44,026 nt of DNA from Hyphomicrobiales bacterium (GTDB taxonomy: Bacteria > Pseudomonadota > Alphaproteobacteria > Rhizobiales > Rhizobiaceae): positions 1 to 44,026 of the forward strand of contig UCCS01000007.1 of assembly GCA_900470965.1 (NCBI GenBank), read 5' to 3'. A model generated the notes under the pieces. The model worked only from the letters and a program-made list of their open reading frames with translations, did no database searches and was not told the origin of the DNA. Shown one piece after another: positions 25,246 through 33,669 of the stretch. The first letter of the stretch is position 1, and every line of letters begins with the position of its first letter. The translations under genes and the position numbers were made by a program.

Positions 25246-26210
25246 ATTCCAAATATTTGCCGCTCCTTGCAACGATCGTCATCTTCGTGCTCGCCTATGC
25301 GGTCTGCACGCTGCAATATCCGAACATGCTGTCGACACGCGTCATCGGCAACCTGCTGACGGATAACGCATTTCTCGGCATTGCCGCCGTGGGCATGACC
25401 TTCGTCATCATCTCCGGTGGTATCGATCTGTCGATCGGGTCCGTCATCGCCTTCACCGGCGTCTTTCTCGCCGTGATCCTGCAGAACACCAGCATTCATC
25501 CGCTGGCGGCCTTCGCAATCGTTCTCATCATCACCACGGCCTTCGGTGCGGTCATGGGCATGATCATCCACTTCCTGCAGATGCCACCCTTCATCGTGAC
25601 CCTTGCCGGGATGTTCCTTGCTCGCGGCATGGCCTATGTCCTGTCGATCGACAGCATTCCGATCGATCACGAATATTATTCGACGCTGACCAGCCTCTAC
25701 TACCGTCTGCCGGGCGGTGGACGCCTGACGCTGATCGGCGGCATCATGCTGGTCGTCTTCGCAACCGGCATCTTCATCGCCCACCGCACCCGTTTCGGGA
25801 CCAACGTCTATGCGCTGGGCGGCGGCGTGCAGACGGCGCAATTGATGGGCGTTCCGGTGGCGCGCACGACGATCCAGATCTACGCATTGTCGGGTTTCCT
25901 GGCGGGCCTATCCGGAATCGTTTTTTCCCTATACACCTCTGCCGGATATTCTCTTGCGGCGGTGGGCGTCGAACTGGATGCCATCGCGGCAGTCGTCATT
26001 GGAGGGACGCTGCTGACAGGAGGAGCGGGATTCGTGGCAGGGACCTTCATCGGTCTGCTGATCCAGGGGCTCATTCAGACTTACATCACCTTCGACGGTA
26101 CGCTGTCGAGCTGGTGGACGAAAATCCTGATTGGCCTGCTGCTTTTTGCATTCATGGTAATGCAGAAGGCCATCCTTTTCCTTTCCAGTCTGAACAGGAG
26201 ATATGGCTAG
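25242..26210 (+). CDS. yjfF: Galactofuranose-type ABC permease (YjfF-like)
   Basis: I start this gene at 25242 (MNSKYLPLLA, 322 residues) because GGAGGG lies 5-10 bp upstream and the ATG overlaps the ytfT stop. It is an RbsC-type membrane protein with GIDLSIGSVIAFTGVFLAV and MPPFIVTLAGMFLARGMAY. The C-terminal half has GVELDAIAAVVIGGTLLTGG. With YtfT it forms the heterodimeric channel. The downstream regulator gene overlaps its 3' end. Confidence 0.93.
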   Translation: MNSKYLPLLATIVIFVLAYAVCTLQYPNMLSTRVIGNLLTDNAFLGIAAVGMTFVIISGGIDLSIGSVIAFTGVFLAVILQNTSIHPLAAFAIVLIITTAFGAVMGMIIHFLQMPPFIVTLAGMFLARGMAYVLSIDSIPIDHEYYSTLTSLYYRLPGGGRLTLIGGIMLVVFATGIFIAHRTRFGTNVYALGGGVQTAQLMGVPVARTTIQIYALSGFLAGLSGIVFSLYTSAGYSLAAVGVELDAIAAVVIGGTLLTGGAGFVAGTFIGLLIQGLIQTYITFDGTLSSWWTKILIGLLLFAFMVMQKAILFLSSLNRRYG

Positions 26211-26997
26211 GAGGAGTATCGGATTGCGCAACAGACAGCTTGAAACCCGTAAGGCAGGGCGAAGAACCCGAACAAGCCACGCGCATGTCGTCGACGAACT
26301 CGGCCGTTCAATCGTTGCCGGCATCTATCCCGTCGGCACGATCTTGCCTGGAGATGGAGAGCTGGCGCAGCGCTTCAAGGTCTCACGCACGGTGCTGCGT
26401 GAAACGATGAAAACGCTTGCCGCCAAGGGCATGGTCGTTGCAAAGGCGCGTGTCGGCACGCGTGTGACGGAAAAGAACTTCTGGAACATGTTCGACACCG
26501 AAATCATCTCCTGGCATTTCGCCAACGGTGTGAGCGAAGAATTCCTCCTGCAGCTCTACGATATCCGCCTGGCTTTCGAACCATTTGCCGCCGGTCTCGT
26601 GGCCGAGCGCGCAAACGCGGCCGATATCGAATTGCTGCGCGGTCTGGCGCTCGACATGGCCGCAAGCGGCCACACGTCCGACAGTCTGGCACTTGCCGAC
26701 CTGCGCTTCCATCTCGCCGTTTCCGAGGTATCCCACAATCCCTTCATGCGCACGCTCGGTGGGCTCATCGAGGCGGCACTCGTCGGCATGTTCCGCATGA
26801 GCACGCCGCCCTCGCAGAACGGTTTCGCCAACATCGCCGAAACCCACATGCGCATCGTCGATGCCATCGCCGCAGGCAATGCCGCAGCGGCGCGCAAGGC
26901 GATGGAAGATGTCATCGTCGAGGGCAGGGATCACGTCCACGAAGCCTTCTCCGCACTCTCCGAGCCCATCGTTTCCCTGCCGATTTCGTCTTTTTGA
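26203..26997 (+). CDS. FadR-type GntR transcriptional regulator of the ytf-type operon
   Basis: This 264-residue protein has a winged helix (about 28-95: [20 protein letters not shown], then [24 protein letters not shown]) and a C-terminal FCD domain (about 110-240). The FCD domain's likely metal or ligand residues include D-x-x-F-H (LRFHLAVSE) and [10 protein letters not shown]. Regulators of this type control sugar-acid and sugar uptake genes. Its position at the end of the galactofuranose-type operon makes that operon the likely target. The start is uncertain. The ATG at 26203 overlaps yjfF by 8 bp but has AGGAG only two bases away. An in-frame TTG at 26224 has GGAGGAG at ideal spacing. 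Confidence 0.91.
   Translation: MARRSIGLRNRQLETRKAGRRTRTSHAHVVDELGRSIVAGIYPVGTILPGDGELAQRFKVSRTVLRETMKTLAAKGMVVAKARVGTRVTEKNFWNMFDTEIISWHFANGVSEEFLLQLYDIRLAFEPFAAGLVAERANAADIELLRGLALDMAASGHTSDSLALADLRFHLAVSEVSHNPFMRTLGGLIEAALVGMFRMSTPPSQNGFANIAETHMRIVDAIAAGNAAAARKAMEDVIVEGRDHVHEAFSALSEPIVSLPISSF
26210..26216 (+). promoter_or_regulatory. Strong ribosome binding site favouring a TTG start at 26224
   Basis: GGAGGAG sits 7 bp before an in-frame TTG (26224-26226). The upstream ATG at 26203 has its own AGGAG too close for efficient initiation. If the TTG is used, the regulator is seven residues shorter and no longer overlaps yjfF. Confidence 0.5.
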
Positions 26998-27061
26998 AGC
27001 CTCGCCTTGCTGCTATGAGCGGCAGAACAGCCGACTAGCAATGGATTCTCGGAGTCTGCCC

Positions 27062-28423
27062 ATGGAACGCACCTGCCTCGCCGTCATTCTCGCCGCCGGC
27101 GACAGCACACGAATGAAATCCGCAAAGTCGAAGGTGCTTCATGAGGTCGCCGGCCGGCCGATGATCGCGCATGTCGTCGATGCCGTGGCCGCGACAGGCG
27201 TTTCATCCGTGGCCCTCGTCGTCGGCCGCGATGCCGAGAAAGTGGCGAGGGCCGCCGATATCGGCGGCGTGACGATCAAATCCTACATTCAGGAACAACG
27301 TCTCGGTACCGGCCACGCTGTTCTCGCCGCCCGCGAGGCGATTGCCGAAGGCTATGACGATATCCTTGTGACTTACGGTGATGTGCCGCTTCAGACGGCT
27401 GGTCCGCTGCTCGAGGCGCGCAAGGCGATTGCCGAAGGCAGTGACATCGTCGTGATTGGTTTCCATACGGATCGTCCGACCGGATACGGACGTCTGCTCG
27501 TCAAGGACGGCGAACTGATCGCCATCCGCGAGGAAAAGGACGCGACCGATGCCGAGCGCACCGTCAAGTGGTGCAATAGCGGCCTGATGGCGATCAACGG
27601 CCGCAAGGCGCTCGACCTTCTGTCACGCATCGGCAACAGCAATGCCAAGGGCGAATATTATCTGACCGATCTTGTCGAGATCGCCCGCTCACTCGGTGGC
27701 CGCGTCACTGCCGTCGATGCGCCTGAAGTCGAGATGGCCGGCTGCAACAACCGTGCTGAACTCGCTGCGATCGAACGTTTCTGGCAGGAGCGCCGCCGCC
27801 ACGAGCTTATGCTCTCGGGTGTTACGATGATCGCCCCGGAGACGGTCTTCCTCTCTTACGACACGGTCATCGGCCAGGATGCCTTGGTCGAGCCGAACGT
27901 CGTCTTCGGTCCCGGCGCCGTCATCGATAGCGGCGCGGTCATTCATGCCTTCTCGCATATCGAGGGCGCCCATGTCAGCGAAGGTGCAACGGTCGGTCCG
28001 TTTGCGCGTCTGCGGCCGGGTGCCGATCTCTCTGTTGGCTCCAAGGTCGGCAATTTCTGCGAGGTCAAGAACGGCAAGATCGGCGAGGGCGCCAAGGTCA
28101 ATCACCTGACCTATATCGGTGATGCCGTCATCGGCTCCGGCACCAATATCGGTGCCGGCACGATCACCTGCAATTATGACGGCGTGAACAAGTTCGAGAC
28201 TGTCATCGGCAAGGACACTTTCATCGGCTCGAACTCGTCGCTGGTTGCCCCCGTCACGATAGGGGACAGCGCCTATATCGCTTCGGGTAGCGTCATCACG
28301 GCGGATGTGCCTGATAATGCGCTGGCTTTCGGCCGTGCGCGGCAGGAAATCAAGCCCGAGCGGGCCAAGCTGCTACGCGAGCGGGCGCTTGCCATCAAGG
28401 CGGCGAAAAAGGCCAAGGGTTGA
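27062..28423 (+). CDS. glmU: Bifunctional N-acetylglucosamine-1-phosphate uridyltransferase / glucosamine-1-phosphate acetyltransferase
   Basis: This cytoplasmic enzyme acetylates GlcN-1-P and then uridylylates it to UDP-GlcNAc, the precursor of peptidoglycan, lipid A and exopolysaccharide. The 453-residue length is normal. The N-terminal pyrophosphorylase domain starts [19 protein letters not shown] and has TYGDVPLQ. The canonical motif is LAAGxGTRM, so the second Gly is Ser here. The C-terminal part (about 250-440) is a left-handed beta-helix of hexapeptide repeats with the acetyltransferase segment [19 protein letters not shown] and YIGDA. The start at 27062 has GGAG at 7-bp spacing; an in-frame ATG at 27041 does not. 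glmS follows. Confidence 0.96.
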   Translation: MERTCLAVILAAGDSTRMKSAKSKVLHEVAGRPMIAHVVDAVAATGVSSVALVVGRDAEKVARAADIGGVTIKSYIQEQRLGTGHAVLAAREAIAEGYDDILVTYGDVPLQTAGPLLEARKAIAEGSDIVVIGFHTDRPTGYGRLLVKDGELIAIREEKDATDAERTVKWCNSGLMAINGRKALDLLSRIGNSNAKGEYYLTDLVEIARSLGGRVTAVDAPEVEMAGCNNRAELAAIERFWQERRRHELMLSGVTMIAPETVFLSYDTVIGQDALVEPNVVFGPGAVIDSGAVIHAFSHIEGAHVSEGATVGPFARLRPGADLSVGSKVGNFCEVKNGKIGEGAKVNHLTYIGDAVIGSGTNIGAGTITCNYDGVNKFETVIGKDTFIGSNSSLVAPVTIGDSAYIASGSVITADVPDNALAFGRARQEIKPERAKLLRERALAIKAAKKAKG

Positions 28424-28531
28424 GCCTTCTTGCGTAACGGGCGGAAACCGAAAGTGACCGCCGTACCAATTGAGAAATAAGCGAGAATCGCTAGGAGTGG
28501 CCTCACTGGATAGGTCTGAGGGGAAGTTTGC

Positions 28532-30358
28532 ATGTGCGGAATTGTGGGGATCGTCGGAAATGCGCCGGTTGCGGGCCGTCTCGTCGATGCGCTGAAGCGG
28601 CTGGAATATCGCGGCTACGATTCCGCCGGCGTCGCCACAATCCATGAAGGCGTAATGGATCGCCGCCGCGCAGAGGGCAAGCTCTTCAATCTCGAAAAGC
28701 GTCTCGACAGCGAGCCGCTGCCCGGATCGACCGGCATCGCCCATACGCGCTGGGCAACCCATGGTGTGCCGAACGAGACCAACGCCCATCCGCATTTCGT
28801 CGAAGGCGTCGCCGTCGTCCACAATGGCATCATCGAGAACTTCTCCGAGCTGCGCGACGAGTTGAGCCACGAGGGCGCTGCCTTTCAAAGCCAGACGGAT
28901 ACGGAAGTCGTCGCCCACTTGATGGCGAAATATCTGCGAGAGGGTCTTTCCCCGCGCGAAGCCATGCTGAAGATGCTGAACCGCGTCACGGGCGCCTATG
29001 CGCTGGCGGTCATGCTGAAGAATGACCCAGGCACGATCATGGCGGCCCGCTCCGGCCCGCCGCTGGCCATCGGTTACGGCAAGGGCGAAATGTTCCTGGG
29101 TTCGGATGCCATTGCGCTATCGCCATTCACCAACGAGATCACCTATCTCGTCGATGGTGACTGGGCGATCATCAACCGCGAGGGCGCGACCGTACTCGAT
29201 TTCTCCGGCAAGGTGGTCAAGCGTCCACGGCAGATCTCCCAGGCGACCGCTTATGTGGTTGATAAGGGCAATCACCGCCACTTCATGGAAAAGGAAATCT
29301 ACGAGCAGCCCGAGGTCATCTCCCATGCGCTCAGCCACTACGTGGATTTCGCCGCCAACACGATCAGCCCGAATGCATCCACCATCGACTTCAAGGCTGC
29401 GACCGGCCTTGCAATCTCGGCTTGCGGCACGGCCTATCTCGCCGGCCTGATCGGCAAATACTGGTTCGAGCGTTATGCGCGCCTGCCGGTCGAAATCGAC
29501 GTCGCCTCGGAATTCCGTTACCGCGAAATGCCGCTGCAGCCCTCGCAGGCAGCCCTCTTCATCTCGCAGTCGGGTGAGACCGCCGATACGCTGGCGTCAC
29601 TCCGCTACTGCAAGGACAACGGTTTGAAGATCGGCGCCGTCGTCAACGTGCGGGAATCGACCATCGCCCGCGAATCCGACGCCGTCTTTCCGATCATGGC
29701 CGGGCCGGAAATCGGCGTCGCTTCCACCAAGGCCTTCACCTGCCAGCTTGCCGTGCTTGCTTCGCTGGCAATCGGTGCCGGCCGTGCGCGCGGCACGATC
29801 AGCGCCGACGACGAGAAGGCGATGGTACGCCATCTTGCGGAAATGCCGCGCATCATGAGCCGCGTCCTCAATCTCATCCAGCCGCAGATGGAAGGCCTGT
29901 CCCGCGAACTCTCAAAGTGCAAGGACGTGCTCTATCTCGGCCGCGGCACCAGCTTCCCGCTCGCCATGGAAGGCGCGCTGAAGCTCAAGGAAATCTCCTA
30001 TATCCATGCCGAGGGTTATGCCGCCGGCGAGTTGAAGCATGGACCGATCGCGCTGATCGACGAAAACATGCCCGTCATCGTCATCGCACCCTATGACCGT
30101 TTCTTCGAGAAGACGGTCTCCAACATGCAGGAAGTCGCAGCCCGCGGCGGCCGAATCATCTTCATCACCGACGAGAACGGTGCGGCTGCTTCGAAACTGC
30201 CGACGATGGCGACGATCACGCTTCCGAATGTCGATGAAATCATCTCGCCGATGATCTTCTCGCTGCCGATCCAGCTGCTCGCCTACCACACGGCGGTCTT
30301 CATGGGCACGGACGTCGACCAGCCGCGCAACCTCGCAAAATCGGTGACTGTGGAGTAA
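28532..30358 (+). CDS. glmS: Glutamine-fructose-6-phosphate aminotransferase (isomerizing)
   Basis: This enzyme converts fructose-6-phosphate and glutamine to glucosamine-6-phosphate, the first committed step toward UDP-GlcNAc. The 608-residue length is typical. Cys2 (MCGIVGIVG) is the N-terminal nucleophile of the glutaminase. GYDSAGVA and HTRWATHG are glutaminase landmarks. Two SIS sugar-isomerase domains follow (SQSGETADTLASLRY and GRGTSFPLAMEGALKLKE). The C-terminus PRNLAKSVTVE is the conserved tail. GAGGGGA precedes the start. I see no glmS ribozyme in the 108 bp upstream, as expected outside Gram-positives. Confidence 0.97.
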   Translation: MCGIVGIVGNAPVAGRLVDALKRLEYRGYDSAGVATIHEGVMDRRRAEGKLFNLEKRLDSEPLPGSTGIAHTRWATHGVPNETNAHPHFVEGVAVVHNGIIENFSELRDELSHEGAAFQSQTDTEVVAHLMAKYLREGLSPREAMLKMLNRVTGAYALAVMLKNDPGTIMAARSGPPLAIGYGKGEMFLGSDAIALSPFTNEITYLVDGDWAIINREGATVLDFSGKVVKRPRQISQATAYVVDKGNHRHFMEKEIYEQPEVISHALSHYVDFAANTISPNASTIDFKAATGLAISACGTAYLAGLIGKYWFERYARLPVEIDVASEFRYREMPLQPSQAALFISQSGETADTLASLRYCKDNGLKIGAVVNVRESTIARESDAVFPIMAGPEIGVASTKAFTCQLAVLASLAIGAGRARGTISADDEKAMVRHLAEMPRIMSRVLNLIQPQMEGLSRELSKCKDVLYLGRGTSFPLAMEGALKLKEISYIHAEGYAAGELKHGPIALIDENMPVIVIAPYDRFFEKTVSNMQEVAARGGRIIFITDENGAAASKLPTMATITLPNVDEIISPMIFSLPIQLLAYHTAVFMGTDVDQPRNLAKSVTVE

Positions 30359-30482
30359 GTCCTAACAGGCCGAAATATATTGTATGATAAGCCGAATTCT
30401 GGCAGTTTTGTGCCTGCGGACACAGGGGGAAGGCCGGGTGAACCGGACTGTCTAAAGACTGAAACGGAGTTCATCAGAAAAG

Positions 30483-31169
30483 ATGACCGAGAAGGCTCCC
30501 CGAGTGCCGGTCGCAATGCGGCTGAGGAATAATTTTCTCGCCGGCCTTATCATCTGTGCCCCGATCGCGATCACCATCTGGCTGACCTGGACCTTCATCC
30601 ACTGGTCTGACAGCTGGGTGCGGCCCTATATCCCGGCGCGCTGGAATCCGGAAAGCTACATAAATTTCGCCATTCCCGGCTTCGGCTTGTTGACCGCGGT
30701 GATTATCATCACGATCGTTGGCTTCCTCGGCAAGAACCTCATCGGTCAGAGCATCGTCCGCTTCGGCGAATCTATCGTTCAGCGCATGCCGCTGGTGCGC
30801 ACTATCTACAGAAGCGTGAAGCAGATCTTCGAAACGGTGCTAAAGGAACAGTCGAATTCCTTCAAGAAGGTCGGCCTGATCGAATATCCTGGCCCAGGCC
30901 TTTGGGCGCTCGTTTTCATCGCCACCGATGCCAAGGGCGAGATTGGCTCGAAGTTCAATGCGATGGGTGAGGATATGGTCGCGGTCTTCCTGCCGCCGAC
31001 ACCGGTGCCGACGGCGGGCTTCCTCGTCTTCGTGCCGCGCGAGAAGATCGTTATGCTCGACATGAACCCGGAGGATGCCGCCAAATTCCTGATATCAGGC
31101 GGCCTCGTCGCCCCGGAACATTTGCCGGTCGTCCGTCCCAAGCCGAAAGCGATATCCAAGGTCGACTAA
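30483..31169 (+). CDS. DUF502 family inner-membrane protein
   Basis: This 228-residue protein has two transmembrane segments (about 17-40 and 64-84), followed by a soluble domain with the DUF502 hallmarks PLVRTIYRSVKQIFETV and EYPGPGLWALVFIATD. The function of the family is unknown. The ribosome site is weak (GGAG about 14 bp upstream). It follows glmS by 124 bp. Its stop codon overlaps the recG stop on the other strand in the four bases CTAA. Confidence 0.9.
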   Translation: MTEKAPRVPVAMRLRNNFLAGLIICAPIAITIWLTWTFIHWSDSWVRPYIPARWNPESYINFAIPGFGLLTAVIIITIVGFLGKNLIGQSIVRFGESIVQRMPLVRTIYRSVKQIFETVLKEQSNSFKKVGLIEYPGPGLWALVFIATDAKGEIGSKFNAMGEDMVAVFLPPTPVPTAGFLVFVPREKIVMLDMNPEDAAKFLISGGLVAPEHLPVVRPKPKAISKVD

Positions 31170-33271
31170 CCGGCTCTAAGAAACCGGATCGCTTCGTCTC
31201 GACGGAAGAGATAGAGCAGGGTGCGCACTGCCTCGCCGCGTTCGCTCGTCAATTCCGGATCGCGCTCGATCAGATAGGCCGCGTCCTTGCGGGCGATCTC
31301 CAGGAGGTCGGCATGCGCCTCGAGACTGGCGATACGAAAGCCCGGCGTACCGGACTGACGCGTCCCGAGAACTTCGCCTTCGCCGCGCAGCTTCAGATCC
31401 TCTTCCGCAATCCGGAAGCCGTCTTCCGTTTCACGCATGATGGAGAGCCGCGCATGCCCCGTTTCACCGAGAGGCCCCTTATAGAGCAGAATGCAGGTTG
31501 AGGCCTCATCGCCTCGTCCGACACGCCCGCGAAGCTGGTGCAGCTGCGCCAGCCCGAAGCGCTCGGCATGTTCGATCACCATGATCGTTGCATCCGGCAC
31601 GTCGACGCCGACTTCGACGACGGTCGTCGCCACCAGCAGCCGCAATTCGCCGCTCTTGAAGGCGAGCATCACGGCATCTTTCTCCGGTCCGCTCATGCGC
31701 CCGTGAATGAGGCCGATGCCTGGACCGAGCGCAGAGACCAGCGTCGCATGCCGCTCCTCCGCCGACATCAGATCCAGCTCCTCAGATTCTTCGACCAACG
31801 GGCAGATCCAGTAGGCCTTCTTGCCTTCCATCAGCGCACTCTTCAGGCGGCCAACGATCTCGCCAGTCCGCTCGGTCGGAACGGTGATCGTCTGGATCGG
31901 CTTGCGGCCAGCCGGCTTCTCCGTCAGCTTCGAGACGTCCATGTCGCCGAAGGCTGCCAGCACCAGCGTGCGTGGGATCGGCGTTGCCGTCATGACCAAC
32001 ATATGCGGCGAGATGCCCTTTGCCGTTAGCCGCAGGCGCTGGTGCACGCCGAAACGATGCTGCTCGTCGACAACGGCCAGCATCAGGTTCTTGTAATTGA
32101 CGCTGTCCTGGAAGAGGGCGTGCGTGCCGATGATGATCTGCGCTTCGCCCGACGCAATACGCTCGAGAATATCTTCGCGCTCGCGACCCTTGGTGCGGCC
32201 CGTCAGTACTTCGACGCCAAGACCGGCGGCACCCGCAAATTTCGAGATTGTCGCATGATGCTGGCGGGCGAGAATTTCCGTCGGCGCCATCAGCACGGCT
32301 TGTCCGCCACTCTCGATGACGGCAGCCATCGACAACAACGCGACCAGCGTCTTGCCGGAGCCGACATCGCCTTGCAGCAGCCGCAGCATGCGCTCCGTGC
32401 CGGCCATATCCTTCAGGATGTCGGCAACGGCTTCTGTCTGGCTGCGCGTTGGCGAAAAGGGAAGGTTTTGCAATATTTTGCCGCTGATTTCTCCAGTGGC
32501 ATATACGGGTTGCCCGGCCACTTTGCGCAGCCTCTGGCGCACCAGCGTCAGCGACAGCTGACCGGCCAGAAACTCGTCGTAGGCAAGCCTGCGGCGGGCA
32601 GGGGCTTGCGGGTCGATGTCGGATGGATCCCGCGGCTCGTGGAGCATATGAAAGCTATCGCGGATCGATGGCAGACCTTGCTTCTGCGCCAGCGAAAGAT
32701 CGATCCATTCCGGCAGTTCCGGCATGCGGGGTAGGGCCGCGTCGATGATCTTGCGTAGCGTCTTCGGCGAAAGCCCCGCCGTCAGCGGATAGATCGGCTC
32801 GACCAGCGGCAGGTTCTCGGCATCGCTCGCCCTGACGATATAGTCGGGGTGGACCATGGAGGCGCGGCCGTTGAACCAATCGACCTTGCCACTGACGGTT
32901 ACTTCCTCGTCGATCGGCAGCTGTTTTTCCAGCCACGCCGCCTGTCCGCGGAAGAAAACGAGCGAAAGCTCGCCAGTCTCATCGTGCAGGAAGACGCGGT
33001 AGGGAATATTGCTCTTGCCGCGTGGCGGCGCCTGATGTCGGTCCACACGGGCGGTGATCGTCACGATAGCGCCCTGCGGCGCACGGGCTATCCCCGGCTG
33101 GTTGCGCCGGTCGATCAGCGAATAGGGCGCATGGAACAAGAGGTCGATGACCCGGCAATCGTCAGGCGTCTCGCGTCCGAGCAGCTTGACGAAGAGCTCC
33201 GAGATCTTCGGGCCGACGCCAGGAAGGCCCGAAACGGGAGAAAACAGCGGATCAAGAATGGCGGGGCGCAT
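31166..33271 (-). CDS. recG: ATP-dependent DNA helicase RecG
   Basis: This enzyme reverses stalled replication forks and processes branched DNA. The 701-residue length assumes the start at 33271 (MRPAILDPLF). Earlier in-frame starts add a non-conserved leader. The N-terminal wedge domain (about 1-230) has an OB fold. Helicase motifs include Walker A GDVGSGKT (301-308), DEQH (402-405), TATPIPRTL and the C-terminal GRVGRGDEAS. The RecG-specific segment LKLRGEGEVLGTRQSG is present. The gene is divergent from sdhE-mfd across a 95-bp gap and converges on the DUF502 gene. Confidence 0.96.
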   Translation of the reverse strand: MRPAILDPLFSPVSGLPGVGPKISELFVKLLGRETPDDCRVIDLLFHAPYSLIDRRNQPGIARAPQGAIVTITARVDRHQAPPRGKSNIPYRVFLHDETGELSLVFFRGQAAWLEKQLPIDEEVTVSGKVDWFNGRASMVHPDYIVRASDAENLPLVEPIYPLTAGLSPKTLRKIIDAALPRMPELPEWIDLSLAQKQGLPSIRDSFHMLHEPRDPSDIDPQAPARRRLAYDEFLAGQLSLTLVRQRLRKVAGQPVYATGEISGKILQNLPFSPTRSQTEAVADILKDMAGTERMLRLLQGDVGSGKTLVALLSMAAVIESGGQAVLMAPTEILARQHHATISKFAGAAGLGVEVLTGRTKGREREDILERIASGEAQIIIGTHALFQDSVNYKNLMLAVVDEQHRFGVHQRLRLTAKGISPHMLVMTATPIPRTLVLAAFGDMDVSKLTEKPAGRKPIQTITVPTERTGEIVGRLKSALMEGKKAYWICPLVEESEELDLMSAEERHATLVSALGPGIGLIHGRMSGPEKDAVMLAFKSGELRLLVATTVVEVGVDVPDATIMVIEHAERFGLAQLHQLRGRVGRGDEASTCILLYKGPLGETGHARLSIMRETEDGFRIAEEDLKLRGEGEVLGTRQSGTPGFRIASLEAHADLLEIARKDAAYLIERDPELTSERGEAVRTLLYLFRRDEAIRFLRAG

Positions 33272-33366
33272 GGGCGCCAAAATGCGATGAACAATAGGGC
33301 CTTGGCAAGGCTGACAAGCCGCTTTCGAGGGTCTATAGAGGCGCATCAACAAAGAAGGTGAATGCC

Positions 33367-33669
33367 ATGACAGGTGTAACGCTCACGAGCGCCGGTCTTG
33401 ACCCGCGCCGCCGCCGGATTCTTTTCCGTTGCTGGCACCGCGGGATCAGAGAGATGGATCTTGTCTTCGGCCAGTTCGCTGAAAACGAACTTCCCACCAT
33501 GAGCGAAGCCGAGCTCGACGAGTTCGAGGCGATCATGGCGGAGGAGGACAATGACCTCGTGCGCTGGATCATGGGAACCTGGCCGACGCCCGAGCATTTA
33601 AAGACACCCATGTTTGCCCGCATTGCCGCCTATAAGCCCGATTTTGACACGCCCCGGATGCCTGAATGA
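33367..33669 (+). CDS. sdhE: Succinate dehydrogenase assembly factor SdhE (FAD assembly factor)
   Basis: This 100-residue protein belongs to the SdhE/DUF339 family, which promotes covalent attachment of FAD to the succinate dehydrogenase flavoprotein. The diagnostic RGxxE motif reads RGIRE (25-29), inside FRCWHRGIREMDLVFGQF. It is followed by the acidic helix ELDEFEAIMAEEDNDLVRW. The start at 33367 has GAAGGTGA at good spacing. An in-frame GTG at 33358 is less likely. Its stop overlaps the mfd start as ATGA. Confidence 0.93.
   Translation: MTGVTLTSAGLDPRRRRILFRCWHRGIREMDLVFGQFAENELPTMSEAELDEFEAIMAEEDNDLVRWIMGTWPTPEHLKTPMFARIAAYKPDFDTPRMPE

Noticed and set aside
28424..28531. A glmS-type ribozyme or riboswitch upstream of glmS
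   Set aside because: The 108-bp gap is too short and lacks the conserved core; only a 5-bp AGCGA/TCGCT repeat is seen.
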